Origin: Chloroflexota bacterium
GTDB lineage: Bacteria > Chloroflexota > Anaerolineae > Anaerolineales > E44-bin32
Reading direction: 5' to 3'
Assembly: GCA_026390045.1 (NCBI GenBank)
Contig: JAPLGR010000150.1
Span: 1-15,586, forward strand
DNA length: 15,586 nucleotides
Position numbers and translations under genes: made by a program. Of the stretch, positions 14,488 through 15,586 are shown in pieces. The notes under the pieces were generated by a model. It searched no databases, was not told where the DNA came from, and saw only the letters and a program-made list of their open reading frames with translations. Position 1 is the first letter of the stretch. Each line of letters starts with the position of its first letter.

Positions 14488-15586
14488 ATGCACCGTCTCA
14501 CTGCCTGCGGGATCGTATTGGCCGTCTGCCTCGGCGCGTGCACGTCCGTCGCGTCGGACCTCTCGACGCCAACGGCAACTCCGGTCATTTCGTCGACGGA
14601 CGTTGCGGCGACGCCGACGACCGCACCGATCGGAATACCCGGACGCGCACTGACCGTCTGGGTTCCCCCGCGCTTCTCCCCCGATGGGCCTGATGAAGCC
14701 GCCACGCTGCTCGCCGAGGGGCTGCTCGAGTTCGAGGCCAATCACCCGGGCGTGCGCATCGAGGTCCGCGTCAAAGGACAGAGCGGGCCGGCGAGTCTGA
14801 TGGTCGCCCTCGCCGCCGCACAGCAGGCCGCCCCGTCTGTCCTGCCCGACCTGGTAGCCCTCGATGGGACGGATCTGGCAACCGCCCACGCCAGCGGCCT
14901 GATCGCCGCCTGGGAGGAGATCGGCACGACGCCTGAGATGTGGGACTGGATCATCTCGGTCGCGGACGGTGCGCGGTCCAACAGCGTGCTGATCGGCCTG
15001 CCGTTTGCGGCGCAAGCCGACGTCTTCGCCTATCGCCCGGTGGCCTACCCCACGCCTCCGCGCAGCTGGGCGGACACACTGACCGGCAGCGGATCCTTCC
15101 TCTTCCCGGCCGGCGATCCGAGGTCCGAGTTCACGCTGGCGCAGTATCTCTCGGCGGGAGGCACGCTGCGCGACGCCGAGGGTGATCCGGCGCTCGACGC
15201 CCAGGCGTTGCAGGATGTCCTCGAGTTCTACTCGGCCGCGCGGGCTGGCGGCCTGCTTCCCCTCTCCTCCCGCCAGCACGAAGACAGCAGCACAACCATT
15301 GAAGCTCTCACCTCCGGGCAGGTCGGCGCCGCAGTCGTGCCCTTCGACCGGCTCGCGGAACTTCAGGCGCTGGAGATCGGCGTCATGGGTCCATGGCCCT
15401 CGCGCGACGGGAATGGGACATGCTTCGTGAATCCGTGGAGCTGGGCCGTCGTTGACCGGCCGTCCTCGCCCGACCCGCTGGCCATCGAGCTGGCAACCTG
15501 GCTGGCGCGGCCCGAGTTCGCCGGACCTTGGACGCACGCGTTGAATCTGCTGCCGGCGACCTCGTCCGCGCTCGCTCTGTGGCCAG
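14488..15586 (+). CDS. Extracellular solute-binding lipoprotein (carbohydrate ABC type), 3' end outside the window
   Basis: The frame runs without a stop from the ATG at 14488 to the window edge, 366 codons. The start codes for a lipoprotein signal peptide: MHRLTACGIVLAVCLGAC, with lipobox LGAC and Cys18 as lipid anchor. A Thr/Ser/Pro/Ala-rich linker to about residue 50 follows, as in many Anaerolineae lipoproteins, then a domain starting GRALTVWVPPRFSPDG. LLEFEANHPGVRIEVRVKGQ, PDLVALDGTDLATAHASGLI and ALTSGQVGAAVVPFDRLAEL fit the family-1 extracellular solute-binding fold of carbohydrate importers. It is divergent from uvrC with a 143-base gap. No permease or ATPase partner is visible, so it may be an orphan or have partners to the right. 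The ligand is unknown. Confidence 0.8.
   Translation, partial: MHRLTACGIVLAVCLGACTSVASDLSTPTATPVISSTDVAATPTTAPIGIPGRALTVWVPPRFSPDGPDEAATLLAEGLLEFEANHPGVRIEVRVKGQSGPASLMVALAAAQQAAPSVLPDLVALDGTDLATAHASGLIAAWEEIGTTPEMWDWIISVADGARSNSVLIGLPFAAQADVFAYRPVAYPTPPRSWADTLTGSGSFLFPAGDPRSEFTLAQYLSAGGTLRDAEGDPALDAQALQDVLEFYSAARAGGLLPLSSRQHEDSSTTIEALTSGQVGAAVVPFDRLAELQALEIGVMGPWPSRDGNGTCFVNPWSWAVVDRPSSPDPLAIELATWLARPEFAGPWTHALNLLPATSSALALWP

Noticed and set aside
14278..15537. A 419-codon open frame on the - strand across the right end
   Set aside because: It overlaps the uvrC start and the whole lipoprotein gene. Its Arg/Gly-rich translation has no family features, while the + strand frame has a lipobox, linker and solute-binding-protein segments.

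Overview
This is a GC-rich bacterial window with tightly packed genes. It looks like a Chloroflexota (Anaerolineae-type) genome. That assignment is inference: it rests on a helicase-associated (XPB/Ssl2 N-terminal-like) protein typical of that group, lipobox-type binding proteins with a Thr/Pro-rich linker, and near-leaderless promoters. There are no rRNA or tRNA genes, CRISPR arrays or insertion sequences. No stretch over 300 bases lacks a gene.

Layout. On the + strand at the left are a helicase-associated-domain protein (145-1827) and a malate:quinone oxidoreductase (1956-3452). Converging on these from the - strand is a long gene cluster, in transcription order: iclR-family regulator (11890-11045), aldehyde dehydrogenase (10984-9539), RbsA-type ABC ATPase (9529-8027), RbsC-type permease (8030-7020), RbsB-type sugar-binding lipoprotein (6900-5920), RidA-family protein (5771-5307), KDPG aldolase (5254-4601) and KDG kinase (4604-3561). 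Upstream of it, also on the - strand, uvrC (14344-12485) is followed by a single-domain response regulator (12475-12098), closed by a perfect 15-bp inverted repeat. Divergent from uvrC, on the + strand, is a second solute-binding lipoprotein gene (14488 to the window end, incomplete).

How the genes work together. KDG kinase and KDPG aldolase form the lower Entner-Doudoroff-type branch, turning 2-keto-3-deoxygluconate into pyruvate and glyceraldehyde-3-phosphate. With a sugar-type ABC transporter, an aldehyde dehydrogenase, a RidA protein and an IclR regulator, the cluster reads as an uptake-and-breakdown operon for a sugar acid or related sugar. The substrate cannot be read from the sequence, and the dehydratase or dehydrogenase that would make KDG is not in the window. 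The regulator has a well-formed promoter with an IclR-like palindrome over the predicted transcription start, which suggests autoregulation.

Most unusual points. (1) Two neighbouring transporter genes each carry one in-frame TAG with no frameshift: codon 22 of the binding protein, two codons after the lipobox cysteine, and codon 127 of the ATPase. (2) The same 9-mer TGCTAGAAT sits upstream of iclR, uvrC and the right-end lipoprotein gene; at the last two it lies so close to the ATG that the messages should be leaderless or nearly so. (3) The rbsB-ridA gap holds a perfect 12-bp hairpin whose arms look like Shine-Dalgarno and anti-Shine-Dalgarno sequences. I did not find a clearly new defence or enzymatic system.
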